Counted from the first letter of the stretch, positions 14,415-21,399 are shown. The stretch is 32,143 nucleotides of DNA from Actinomycetes bacterium (GCA_021372825.1 JAJFTR010000089.1:1-32143), one strand, 5' to 3'. The notes: a model not told the origin generated them from the letters alone. Numbers and translations are program-made.

Positions 14415-15136
14415 CGCCGATGCATGACCCCGCAGCCGGTCGCCCGACGACCGAGGGTGTGAGGCGTACCTTCTCCACCATCGCGTCGCGCTACGATCTT
14501 TTCAACTCTGTCTCGAGTCTTGGCCTGGACCGCTATTGGCGGAGTGTTGCTGTACGGCATGCGGAGCTCACGCCACGAAGCGTGGTGCTCGACGTCGCCG
14601 CGGGCACGGGCGATCTTACGATGGCCATCGCACGCCAAGGCAGGCCGAAATCCGTGATGTCGACCGACTTCGTTGCCGAGATGCTTGACGTCGCCCGCAA
14701 GAAGGCCCAAGACTACCAGGGTCCGACCGCTATCGAGTTCGAGGTCGCCGATGCGCAGGCGCTTCCTTTCGATGACGCCTCGTTCGACGTGGTCACGGTC
14801 GCTTTCGGCGTCCGGAACATGCCGGATCGAGCCGCGAACTTCCGCGAGGCCAAGCGGGTCCTCAAGCCGGGCGGCCGCTATGTGGTCCTCGAGTTCAGCC
14901 GCCCGCCGTTCGTGCCCTTCCGGTCTATGTACTACGCGTATCTGAAGACGGTGATCCCCGTGCTAGGAACACTTCTTACGGGCGATCGCCCTTCGTTCTT
15001 GTATCTGGGCGAATCGATACGCGCCTTCCCATCGCAGATGAGCTTGGCGCGCGAACTGTACGCAGCCGGTTTCAAGAAGGTTTCGTGGCACAACCTCACC
15101 TTGGGTATCGTCGCGATCCACGTCGCACAGGTGTGA
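14411..15136 (+). CDS. menG: Demethylmenaquinone methyltransferase (MenG/UbiE family)
   Basis: A 241-residue protein from GTG 14411, which overlaps the preceding stop as GTGA with GGAGG 4 bases upstream; ATG 14420 is a possible alternative. It has the UbiE/MenG signatures: F-S-T-I-A-S-R-Y-D-L-F-N near 21-32, G-L-D-R-Y-W-R, the SAM-binding motif D-V-A-A-G-T-G-D-L-T at 61-70, F-G-V-R-N-M-P-D-R and E-A-K-R-V-L-K-P-G-G-R. It should add the final C-methyl group of menaquinone, using S-adenosylmethionine. This indicates a menaquinone-based electron chain, the expected donor for multiheme cytochromes. It is coupled to the radical SAM gene, so the latter may also act in quinone chemistry (inference). 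Confidence 0.93.
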   Translation: MTPMHDPAAGRPTTEGVRRTFSTIASRYDLFNSVSSLGLDRYWRSVAVRHAELTPRSVVLDVAAGTGDLTMAIARQGRPKSVMSTDFVAEMLDVARKKAQDYQGPTAIEFEVADAQALPFDDASFDVVTVAFGVRNMPDRAANFREAKRVLKPGGRYVVLEFSRPPFVPFRSMYYAYLKTVIPVLGTLLTGDRPSFLYLGESIRAFPSQMSLARELYAAGFKKVSWHNLTLGIVAIHVAQV

Positions 15137-15200
15137 GCACGCACTACCTCTGCGTGTTGTACCATGTGTGGACGGTTCCCGTTCGGCGCGGAGGCTTGTC

Positions 15201-16556
15201 ATGCTGTTGCTAGCGCGCTATGTCCTGCCCGTGAGCGCGCCACACATCGAAGATGGTGGCGTGCTGGTCGAAGATGGTGCGATCGCAGCAGTAGGAAGGC
15301 GCGATGACCTTGTGGCCGCATATCCCGCCGAAGAGGTGCGCGACTTCGGTCAAGCGGCGCTCATGCCCGGCTTCGTGGACTTGCATACACATCTGGAATA
15401 CAGCGTCTTCCGTGGAGTGGTGAACGATCTGCCCTATGCGCGGTGGAAGATGCAGGTGATGAGTAAGGAGGCCGCGCTCGCCGACGAGGACTGGCGCGTC
15501 TCGGCACTGATCGGCGCCATGGAGACCGTCCGGTCGGGCATCACGAGCATCGCGGACATCACGAACTCTGGCGCGTGCTTGGAGCACGTGGCAGCTGCAG
15601 GACTGCGTGGCGTGGTCTATCGCGAAGTGTCGACGATGAGCAAGCGTGAAGTTCCCGCTGTGATGGAGTCCGCTCTGGCCGACGTGGACAGCTGGCAGTC
15701 ACATGTCGACCCCGGTCTTGTCACCATCGGCATCGCGCCGCACTCACCCTACTCTTGTCATCCGGCGTTGTTCCGGGCGGTTGCGGACAGCGTGTCCGAC
15801 TCTCGTCTACCTGTTGCTCTGCACCTGGCAGGATCGCGTGAGGAGTTCGAGTTCGTGAAGTACGGATCTTCACCGCTTGGGCAAGAGTACCGCGACCGGT
15901 CGGGATGGGCGGATGTCGCGTGGTTGCCCACGGGCGTGAGCCCAGTAAGGTACGTGTACCAGTGGGGCATCCTCGATGCGCCTCGGGTGCTGGCCGTGCA
16001 CTGCGTGCACCTGGATGACGGCGATGTCGAGATCCTTTCCAAGTCGGGTGTGGCGGTGGCCTATTGTGCGCGATGCAATCTCAAGCTCGGCATGGGGATC
16101 GCGCCGCTCGAAGACATGCTCGATCGTGGGATCGTCGTAGGCATCGGCACCGATTCGCCCGCCTCCAACAGCACTATCGACTTCTTTGACGAGATGCGCA
16201 TCGGCCTACTGGTCCGGCGCGGAGTCGTCGGAGGAGCGTCGTTCTACCCGTCTGAGCGCTTCATCCGGATGGCGACCCTTGACGGCGCCCGAGCGCTGGG
16301 GATCGACCATCTGGTCGGCAGCTTGGACGTGGGAAAGCGCGCCGATGTCATCGCGATCGACCTTTCTCGCAGTCATCAGCTCCCGACGCAGGACCCGTAT
16401 AGCGCTATCGTCCACACCACGAACCAAGAAGACGTGGTGATGACGATGATCGACGGGGTCGTCCGTTTCGATCGCGGCACCTATCCGACACTTGACACAG
16501 AGGGTCTTTCGGACCGTATCGAGTCGATCGAGTACAAACTGAGGACGGACTCTTAG
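15201..16556 (+). CDS. Amidohydrolase, aminofutalosine/SAH deaminase-like, with altered HxxE motif
   Basis: A 451-residue metal-dependent hydrolase; ATG 15201 has GGAGG 6 bases upstream. Seen are D-L-H-T-H (H62, H64; metal), A-P-H-S-P-Y-S, the third-strand histidine in L-H-L-A-G-S-R-E-E, H-C-V-H-L-D-D, and G-T-D-S-P-A-S-N with the metal/catalytic Asp. In deaminases of this group the third-strand motif is H-x-x-E, whose Glu shuttles a proton; here it reads H-L-A-G. The closest families are 5-methylthioadenosine/S-adenosylhomocysteine deaminase (MtaD) and 6-amino-6-deoxyfutalosine deaminase (MqnX). The menG neighbour fits MqnX of the futalosine menaquinone pathway, but no other mqn gene is in the window. 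The missing Glu makes the exact reaction uncertain. Confidence 0.8.
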   Translation: MLLLARYVLPVSAPHIEDGGVLVEDGAIAAVGRRDDLVAAYPAEEVRDFGQAALMPGFVDLHTHLEYSVFRGVVNDLPYARWKMQVMSKEAALADEDWRVSALIGAMETVRSGITSIADITNSGACLEHVAAAGLRGVVYREVSTMSKREVPAVMESALADVDSWQSHVDPGLVTIGIAPHSPYSCHPALFRAVADSVSDSRLPVALHLAGSREEFEFVKYGSSPLGQEYRDRSGWADVAWLPTGVSPVRYVYQWGILDAPRVLAVHCVHLDDGDVEILSKSGVAVAYCARCNLKLGMGIAPLEDMLDRGIVVGIGTDSPASNSTIDFFDEMRIGLLVRRGVVGGASFYPSERFIRMATLDGARALGIDHLVGSLDVGKRADVIAIDLSRSHQLPTQDPYSAIVHTTNQEDVVMTMIDGVVRFDRGTYPTLDTEGLSDRIESIEYKLRTDS

Positions 16557-16558
16557 AG

Positions 16559-16999
16559 ATGATCGAGGTCGGCACGGTCGTCGCGGTACGCGGCGACAAG
16601 GTGGATGTGTCCGTGGGCGCCTCGCCGAGCTGTGCGGGGTGCAACGCGTGCTCGATGGGCTCCTCTGCCGAGGAGATGTTGCTACGCGATGTCGTCGACC
16701 CGCTGGGCGTCGCCCTGGGCGATCGCGTCGAGGTGGTGATCTCGGAGCAGCTGCGGATGCAGGCTGCGCTGGCCATCTATGTGGTCCCGCTCGGGGCGTT
16801 GTTCGTGGGATACGTCGTCGGCTCGGCGCTGGGTGAGCACCTCGACGTCGACGCAGACTTGATCGGAGCTCTCCTAGGTATCGCGGCTGCGACAGCGGCG
16901 TTCATGGGTGCGCAGGTGCGCGAGCGCATGCTCTCCCGCAAGGGCAGGTTCGCTCCACGCGTGCGTGCTATAATCGCGCCTGGTCCTGAACAGGGATGA
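16559..16999 (+). CDS. RseC/MucC-like SoxR-reducing-system family membrane protein
   Basis: A 146-residue protein beginning 3 bases after the amidohydrolase stop. An N-terminal soluble part with I-E-V-G-T-V-V-A-V-x-G-D-K-V-D-V and a cysteine cluster C25-A-G-C28-N-A-C31 is followed by two membrane segments (about 69-90 and 100-117) and a basic tail. This is the architecture of the RseC/MucC family, whose members are linked to Rnf/Rsx electron transport and to envelope stress regulation. The Cys cluster may bind an Fe-S cluster or another metal (inference). No Rnf gene is present here. A strong promoter for the next gene lies inside its 3' end. Confidence 0.8.
   Translation: MIEVGTVVAVRGDKVDVSVGASPSCAGCNACSMGSSAEEMLLRDVVDPLGVALGDRVEVVISEQLRMQAALAIYVVPLGALFVGYVVGSALGEHLDVDADLIGALLGIAAATAAFMGAQVRERMLSRKGRFAPRVRAIIAPGPEQG
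16966..16974 (+). promoter_or_regulatory. Extended -10 promoter with perfect TATAAT (TGC-TATAAT)
   Basis: A full-consensus TATAAT preceded by TGC lies within the last codons of the RseC-like gene, with no clear -35 element. The predicted transcription start is near 16981, giving a leader of about 65 bases for the gene at 17046. It is the best promoter sequence in the window. Confidence 0.6.
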
Positions 17000-17023
17000 C
17001 TCCGCCAACGTCATGAGTCATCC
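16994..17023 (+). promoter_or_regulatory. Leader hairpin, 8-bp perfect stem
   Basis: GGATGACT (16994-17001) pairs with AGTCATCC (17016-17023) around a 14-nt loop. The stem overlaps the stop codon of the RseC-like gene and ends 7 bases before the AGGAGG at 17031-17036. There is no T tract, so it is more likely a leader structure influencing ribosome access or stability of the downstream mRNA than a terminator. Confidence 0.45.
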
Positions 17024-17045
17024 AGTCTGTAGGAGGTAACAACCC

Positions 17046-17453
17046 GTGAGTGAGAAGGACAGCTTCTTCGACGAGGAAGAAGACGCCAAGCCGAAGACCG
17101 AAGCGAAGCGGCCGTCTAAACCCAAGACCTCCGGCGGGAGCAAGACTTCCGCGGGGTCAGCACCACGCGGGTCGTTCTTCGCGCAGAACGTGAGCATGAC
17201 GGTCGCATCTCTGATCGCGGTCATCGCGTTGCTTCTCGGCGTCATCATCGGGATCGTCATCCCGACAGGGAGCTCATCCACCTCCGAGGTCCCTGCCCCG
17301 GCGACGAACGTCGTGGCGCCATCGCTCACTCAAGAGGAGCTTCAGTCCGGGCAGCTCCCTCCCGGTCACCCCGACATCGGCGGCGCGAGCGGCTCGACGA
17401 GCGCGAGCGGCTCGGCGAGCGCGAGCGATTCTGCGGAGACAACCGCGAAGTAA
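17046..17453 (+). CDS. Small single-pass membrane protein with LPPGHP motif
   Basis: A 135-residue protein starting at GTG with a strong TAGGAGG site. The N terminus (1-50) is charged and rich in Lys, Asp/Glu and Pro, and presumably cytoplasmic. One hydrophobic segment spans about 56-75 (V-A-S-L-I-A-V-I-A-L-L-L-G-V-I-I-G-I-V-I). The outer part contains S-G-Q-L-P-P-G-H-P-D-I (about 105-115), a motif I have seen in membrane-linked TPR proteins of anaerobes, followed by an Ala/Ser/Gly repeat tail. No enzyme motif is present. The next gene is a membrane-anchored TPR protein of similar design, so the two probably work together. Confidence 0.75.
   Translation: MSEKDSFFDEEEDAKPKTEAKRPSKPKTSGGSKTSAGSAPRGSFFAQNVSMTVASLIAVIALLLGVIIGIVIPTGSSSTSEVPAPATNVVAPSLTQEELQSGQLPPGHPDIGGASGSTSASGSASASDSAETTAK
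17385..17438 (+). repeat. 18-bp tandem repeat in the tail of the LPPGHP protein
   Basis: Two near-identical 18-base units (17385-17402 and 17403-17420, one mismatch) and a decayed third (17421-17438) encode A-S-G-S-T-S / A-S-G-S-A-S / A-S-D-S-A-E. It is a flexible Ser/Gly tail grown by slippage and may vary in copy number between strains. Confidence 0.8.
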
Positions 17454-17518
17454 GTCCACCTGTCCGCGCTGGAGCGTGAGGTCACGCGCGCGATCATCTG
17501 CAAACAGGAAGGTACCGC

Positions 17519-18097
17519 ATGGCAATCGACAAGTCGTCCACGCCGCCGTGGGTCAAGGCGGTCATCATCGCTGTTGTCGTCACGTTCCTAGCGTCTGTAG
17601 CCGGTATCGCGGTACTGGGCGCAGGCGGGGGTTCCTCGAAGCAGTCGAGCAGTGCGAGCACCCCGGACGCGACGTCGATCGCATCACAGCACCAGCCGGT
17701 CATCGACGCTCTTAGCGCTGCGTTGCAAGCCGACCCCGAGAATCCCGATCTGCTCCTGCAGCTCGGGCACGCATACTACGATTATGCTGCAGATCTCACC
17801 AACGGAGGCTTGGGCGAGGCGGCGGTCCCGCTGTGGTCTACCGCTATCTCATACTATGACCGCGTACTAGCCGTGCGTCCCAACGATGCGGCGGTTCTGG
17901 GAGATAAGGCCTTCGCAGCGTACTACTCGGGGAGCCCTGGAGCGCGGGAGGCCCTCTCGGCCTTCATCGCGACGAACGACCCCGCACTCGCCGATCAGAT
18001 CGCCACAGCCCAGCAGCTCCTCGCCGACCTCGGGCCGGCATCCACGTCGACGACAGGCAGCACAGCCGCCACCGGAAGCGCTCCGGCCACTCAGTGA
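17519..18097 (+). CDS. Membrane-anchored TPR protein
   Basis: A 192-residue protein; the ATG follows AGGAAGG. Residues about 11-34 form one membrane segment. Residues about 55-155 contain tetratricopeptide-type helices: A-L-Q-A-D-P-E-N-P-D-L-L-L-Q-L-G-H-A-Y-Y-D-Y-A, then Y-Y-D-R-V-L-A-V-R-P-N-D-A-A-V-L-G-D-K-A-F-A-A-Y. The end is a Ser/Thr/Ala/Gly tail. This resembles the extracytoplasmic TPR domain of CcmH/NrfG-type factors that hold apocytochromes, but such TPRs also serve other complexes. It lies 65 bases after the LPPGHP gene and is likely cotranscribed. A cytochrome-assembly role is inference only. Confidence 0.75.
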   Translation: MAIDKSSTPPWVKAVIIAVVVTFLASVAGIAVLGAGGGSSKQSSSASTPDATSIASQHQPVIDALSAALQADPENPDLLLQLGHAYYDYAADLTNGGLGEAAVPLWSTAISYYDRVLAVRPNDAAVLGDKAFAAYYSGSPGAREALSAFIATNDPALADQIATAQQLLADLGPASTSTTGSTAATGSAPATQ

Positions 18098-18129
18098 GTA
18101 TCGGATAATGCATCGAGATCTTGTCGAGA

Positions 18130-18156
18130 AAGGCCGGCGCGAACTGGGCCGGCCTT
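18130..18156 (+). terminator. Hairpin between convergent genes, probably bidirectional
   Basis: AAGGCCGGC (18130-18138) pairs perfectly with GCCGGCCTT (18148-18156), extended by flanking GAGA/TCTC. It lies between the stop of the TPR gene and the stop of the minus-strand STAS gene. The T tract is short in both directions. Confidence 0.6.
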
Positions 18157-18181
18157 CTCGCGTGCCGAGCACGGATAGTGT

Positions 18182-18535
18182 TCAGCCCACAGACGTATCT
18201 GCCAACATCTGTTGTGCTTCTTCAAGGGACGAAACCGTCGAGAAGATGCCCGACAGCCGAGTGAGGTCCAAGATGTTGTCGACAGCGTCGTTGGTGACCA
18301 GGACAAGCCGTCCCCCACTCGCCCCGTACTCTTTGGAAAGCGATAGCAAGAGTCCCAGTCCTGAGCTGTCAAGGTAATCCAGGCGCGACAAGTCCACGAT
18401 CGTGCTCTTTGGCGAGCTCTTGAGTATCCTGTCGATCGTCATCCGGAAAGAAGCACACTCGCTGTAGTCGAGTTCTCCCGACAATACGAGTGTCCACTGG
18501 CCATCTTGCGGCTCGAGTTGGATATCCAGTGCCAC
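18182..18535 (-). CDS. STAS-domain anti-anti-sigma factor-like protein
   Basis: The only minus-strand gene. It encodes 117 residues from a GTG (complement of 18533-18535) preceded by AAGGAG about 6 bases upstream; longer in-frame readings upstream are antisense to the neighbouring gene. It shows the STAS fold: G-Q-W-T-L-V-L-S-G-E-L-D-Y-S-E, then I-V-D-L-S-R-L-D-Y-L-D-S-S-G-L-G-L-L-L-S with the phosphorylatable Ser in D-S-S-G-L-G. In SpoIIAA/RsbV-type partner switches this Ser is phosphorylated by an anti-sigma kinase. No kinase or sigma factor gene is nearby. It is divergent from a second STAS gene at 18660. Confidence 0.88.
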   Translation of the reverse strand: MALDIQLEPQDGQWTLVLSGELDYSECASFRMTIDRILKSSPKSTIVDLSRLDYLDSSGLGLLLSLSKEYGASGGRLVLVTNDAVDNILDLTRLSGIFSTVSSLEEAQQMLADTSVG

Positions 18536-18613
18536 TCTATCTCCTTCATCTCGGATGACGGTAGGTAATCTACCCGAAAGGATGCGTGTTCTCACCGCAG
18601 CTGACGAGTGCGG

Positions 18614-18619
18614 TACAAT
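18614..18619 (+). promoter_or_regulatory. Candidate -10 box (TACAAT) for the plus-strand STAS gene
   Basis: TACAAT matches five of six bases of the -10 consensus, about 40 bases before the ATG at 18660. The -35 region is weak. It lies in the 124-base divergent gap between the two STAS genes. Confidence 0.4.
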
Positions 18620-18659
18620 CGTGTGTGATGGGCACCGACCGAAAGCGAGACATACCCGC

Positions 18660-18995
18660 ATGGACCTGGATATCTCCGTCGATCGCGACGGCGCCACATG
18701 CCGGATGCAGGTTTCCGGTGAGGTCGACGTGTACACGTCGCCGATGCTGAAAGCGCGCATCATCGATGCCATCGAGGATGGGTGCACGGATCTTGTCATC
18801 GACCTCGAAGGAGTCGGGTTCATCGACAGCTCGGGGCTGGGGGTCCTCGTGAGCGGTCTGCGACGGGTCAAAGAGCGCTCTGGGTCGATGCGCCTGGTCT
18901 GCACGAAGGACAACATCCTCAAGATCTTCCGCATCACGGGGCTCGATAAGGTGTTCCCCGTGTTCTCGACGCTCGAAGAGGCCACGGACCACTAG
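18660..18995 (+). CDS. STAS-domain anti-sigma factor antagonist
   Basis: A 111-residue protein from ATG 18660; the longer in-frame reading from 18555 would cover the divergent promoter region. It shows M-Q-V-S-G-E-V-D-V-Y-T-S-P, L-V-I-D-L-E-G-V-G-F-I-D-S-S-G-L-G-V-L-V, and K-I-F-R-I-T-G-L-D-K-V-F-P-V-F-S-T-L-E-E-A, a complete RsbV/SpoIIAA-like STAS domain with the phosphorylatable Ser. It would bind and release an anti-sigma factor kinase. It is more canonical than the minus-strand paralogue. No cognate RsbW-like kinase is visible in the window. Confidence 0.9.
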   Translation: MDLDISVDRDGATCRMQVSGEVDVYTSPMLKARIIDAIEDGCTDLVIDLEGVGFIDSSGLGVLVSGLRRVKERSGSMRLVCTKDNILKIFRITGLDKVFPVFSTLEEATDH

Positions 18996-18999
18996 CTGC

Positions 19000-19028
19000 T
19001 TGCAGTAGCGCTCCGCTCACCCTAGACT
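19000..19028 (+). promoter_or_regulatory. Candidate -35/-10 promoter for the tat-hyp operon
   Basis: TTGCAG (19000-19005) and TAGACT (19023-19028) are 17 bases apart, the only conventional spacing I found in the window. The leader before the TTG start at 19089 would be about 54 bases. Confidence 0.4.
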
Positions 19029-19088
19029 CGTGCGAGTGACCGCATCGGCGGTACGCGTGCTTGTCGGCTGGCAAAGGAGACCACTGTT

Positions 19089-19574
19089 TTGTTCGGCATC
19101 GGTGGAACCGAGTTCATGGTCATCGCCATCGTGGCGGTGCTGCTCTTCGGGCCTGATAAGATACCCGAGATCGCACGCACGATAGGCAGGTTCACGCGTG
19201 AGTTCAAGAGGTATCAGGCGATGATGGAGTCGGTCGTCAAGGCCGAGATGTACGGCATCGACGCCGATCCTGCCAAGGATCGAGAGAAGGAAGCTCGCGA
19301 GTACCGCAAGAAAGCGGGCATCTCCGCGCCTGGAGAAGAGACTCCCGGCGGGCTGCCTGTGGACGAGGACGCTCCCGCGCAGGGCCCTGAAACGCCGGGT
19401 GTGGAAGACGACTCCAGTGCCGAAGGCGATGCCGTGGCATCGTTTGCGGCTGCTGAGTATGCCGAGTATGACCCAGAGCTTCTCGCCCCCGAATTCGCGG
19501 ACGAAGAATGGAAGCCTGGCTTCTTGGATGAGCCTGACAGTGAGGGGCGAGAGGAGGCAGGCGAGGCCTCCTAG
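19089..19574 (+). CDS. tatA: Sec-independent translocase subunit TatA/TatB
   Basis: A 161-residue protein starting at TTG with AAAGGAG upstream. The N-terminal membrane helix M-F-G-I-G-G-T-E-F-M-V-I-A-I-V-A-V-L-L is followed by F-G-P-D-K-I-P, the hinge motif of TatA/TatB, and an amphipathic helix (A-R-T-I-G-R-F-T-R-E-F-K-R). The acidic tail of about 110 residues, rich in Glu, Gly and Pro, is long for TatA and nearer TatB in length. Gram-positive bacteria often use a single bifunctional TatA with TatC. tatC follows 16 bases downstream, so this is a complete minimal Tat system. Confidence 0.9.
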   Translation: MFGIGGTEFMVIAIVAVLLFGPDKIPEIARTIGRFTREFKRYQAMMESVVKAEMYGIDADPAKDREKEAREYRKKAGISAPGEETPGGLPVDEDAPAQGPETPGVEDDSSAEGDAVASFAAAEYAEYDPELLAPEFADEEWKPGFLDEPDSEGREEAGEAS

Positions 19575-19590
19575 CGGCCCGCTCACGACC

Positions 19591-20361
19591 ATGCCCGTGA
19601 CTCCTAAGCGCATGCCCTTCATGGGCCATATCGCCGAGCTTCGCAGGCGGCTGACCGTGACGATCATCGTCGTGGCGGTCTTCGCCGTCGCGGGCTACTT
19701 CTTCGCGGATCAGATGTATGGCTTCCTCGTGAAGCCCCTGCGCACCGTCCTCGGCGATTCGCCTGCGGTGACGCTCAAACTGCTCGAAGCGATGGGGATC
19801 CGTTTCAAGCTGGGACTGTGGGGAGGGATCATCGCCGCAAGTCCCGTGATCATCTGGGAAGCGCTCGCGTTCTTCTTGCCGGCGCTCAAACCCAAGGAAC
19901 GCGTCTGGTTCCTCTGGACGTTCGTTGCCGCGGTCGTCTTGTTCCTCGCAGGGGCGGCGTTCTGCTACTTCCTGGTCCTGGAGCCGAGTGCGGCATGGCT
20001 TGCAGGGCAGAACGGCGAGATGCTCCGGTACGTGCCGACAGGGGCGGACCTCATCACTGTGGCGATGTACTTCATCTTGGGTTTCGGCGCCGCATTTGAA
20101 GTGCCCGTCGTCGTCTTCTACCTCGTGTATTTCGAGGTGATCCCATATGACAAGCTGCACAAGAACTGGCGCGTCGTGTGGGTCGTGCTGGCGACTGTCG
20201 CTGCCATGATCACGCCTGACTGGTCGCCCGTGACCATGGGCGCGCTGGCCGCCGCGATGATCGCGCTTTTCGAGGGGAGCATGGTCCTCGTTCGGGTGAT
20301 GCTGTCTCGGAAGATCAAGAACCAGCGCGAGGTTCTGGAGTTGGACGAGGAAGAAGCCTGA
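19591..20361 (+). CDS. tatC: Sec-independent translocase subunit TatC
   Basis: A 256-residue, six-helix membrane protein. Near the N terminus is M-G-H-I-A-E-L-R-R-R-L (the E-L-R twin-arginine docking motif, E15), followed by F-L-V-K-P-L, and F-G-A-A-F-E-V-P-V-V-V with the conserved Glu at 160 that contacts the signal peptide. The C-terminal half has I-T-P-D-W-S-P-V-T as in the T-P-D region of TatC. ATG 19591 was chosen because it leaves the normal short N terminus; the ribosome binding site is weak and ATG 19612 is possible. It should recognise twin-arginine signal peptides of folded cofactor proteins such as hydrogenase small subunits. Confidence 0.95.
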   Translation: MPVTPKRMPFMGHIAELRRRLTVTIIVVAVFAVAGYFFADQMYGFLVKPLRTVLGDSPAVTLKLLEAMGIRFKLGLWGGIIAASPVIIWEALAFFLPALKPKERVWFLWTFVAAVVLFLAGAAFCYFLVLEPSAAWLAGQNGEMLRYVPTGADLITVAMYFILGFGAAFEVPVVVFYLVYFEVIPYDKLHKNWRVVWVVLATVAAMITPDWSPVTMGALAAAMIALFEGSMVLVRVMLSRKIKNQREVLELDEEEA

Positions 20362-20374
20362 AAGGCGTGTTCGC

Positions 20375-20716
20375 GTGCATGAGATGGGGATCTGTGACGG
20401 CATCCTCTCAGCGGCGATCGACGCCGCTGAGCGTTCTGGTGCGAAGCGCATCAACTCGATCGAGGTGTCGATCGGCGAGCTCACCGAAGTCATCGAGGAC
20501 CCGCTGCAGTTCGCCTTCGACGTGCTGCGCAGGGGAACGATAGCGAGCGACGCGACGCTCGATGTCACGTTCCTTCCTGCACGGTCGGTCTGCGTTGATT
20601 GCGGTAAGGAGTTCGACCACGGTCGCTTCGACGCCAAGTGTCCGTCGTGCGGATCGCTCGTCGCACGACTGATCCAAGGGCGAGAGCTGCGCATCGATGC
20701 GATCGATATCGACTGA
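20375..20716 (+). CDS. hypA: Hydrogenase/urease nickel chaperone HypA
   Basis: A 113-residue protein starting at GTG 20375 so that the second residue is His (M-H-E-M), the essential Ni ligand of HypA; this decides the start. The zinc site is present as C73-V-D-C76 and C89-P-S-C92. The length is normal. HypA hands nickel to the [NiFe] hydrogenase large subunit together with HypB, encoded next. It follows tatC by 13 bases. Confidence 0.96.
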   Translation: MHEMGICDGILSAAIDAAERSGAKRINSIEVSIGELTEVIEDPLQFAFDVLRRGTIASDATLDVTFLPARSVCVDCGKEFDHGRFDAKCPSCGSLVARLIQGRELRIDAIDID

Positions 20717-20733
20717 CGGGAGGTCGGGTCCCC

Positions 20734-21399
20734 ATGCGGGTCGACATCGCCAAAGGTATCCTGGAGAAGAACGACACGCTGGCCGAGGAGAACAGGGCGC
20801 TCTTCGCCGCCAACGACGTCTTCGTCGTCGATCTCATGGCGAGCCCGGGCGCGGGCAAGACGTCGACCATCTTGGCGACCATCGCCGCTCTGCGCAACCG
20901 TTATTCGATCGGCGTCATCGAGGGTGATATCGCGTCTCGTGTCGACGCCGAGAAGATCGCCTCGCACGGGGTTCCGGCCGTGCAGATAAACACAGGCGGC
21001 GCGTGCCACCTGGAGTCCGATATGATCAGGCGAGCCGTCGACACCCTCGACTTGGCCGCGCTCGACCTGCTCATCATCGAGAACGTCGGGAACCTGGTCT
21101 GCCCGACCGACTTCGACCTCGGCGAACACGCCAAGGTCATGATCCTCTCCGTCCCGGAAGGCCATGACAAGCCTCGCAAGTACCCGGGCATCTTCCAGGT
21201 CGCGGAGGCGGTGATCCTCAACAAGTACGACACCATGGGGGTCTTCGATTTCGACGAAGACGAGTTTCGCGAAGATGTGCGGCGTCTCAACCTTCACGCG
21301 CCGGTGTTCCCGATATCGGCCAGGACGGGTGACGGTGTTGAGGCGTGGGCGGAGTGGCTGGTCTCGCGGATCGAGGATGAGAAGGGAAAGCGGGCATGA
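20734..21399 (+). CDS. hypB: Hydrogenase nickel incorporation GTPase HypB
   Basis: A 221-residue GTPase; ATG 20734 has GGGAGG upstream. It has Walker A S-P-G-A-G-K-T-S (37-44), I-E-G-D-I-A-S-R-V-D-A, N-T-G-G-A-C-H-L (C91, H92) and E-N-V-G-N-L-V-C-P (C123), the residues of the dimer-interface metal site. The N terminus lacks both the CXXCGC high-affinity nickel motif and a His-rich stretch, so it is the short form that depends on HypA for nickel. GTP hydrolysis drives Ni release to HypA and the apo-hydrogenase. Confidence 0.96.
   Translation: MRVDIAKGILEKNDTLAEENRALFAANDVFVVDLMASPGAGKTSTILATIAALRNRYSIGVIEGDIASRVDAEKIASHGVPAVQINTGGACHLESDMIRRAVDTLDLAALDLLIIENVGNLVCPTDFDLGEHAKVMILSVPEGHDKPRKYPGIFQVAEAVILNKYDTMGVFDFDEDEFREDVRRLNLHAPVFPISARTGDGVEAWAEWLVSRIEDEKGKRA

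Noticed and set aside
19237-21297. 686-codon minus-strand open frame opposite tatA-tatC-hypA-hypB
   Set aside because: Four well-recognised plus-strand genes cover it; the antisense product is rich in His, Asp and Arg with no recognisable motif.
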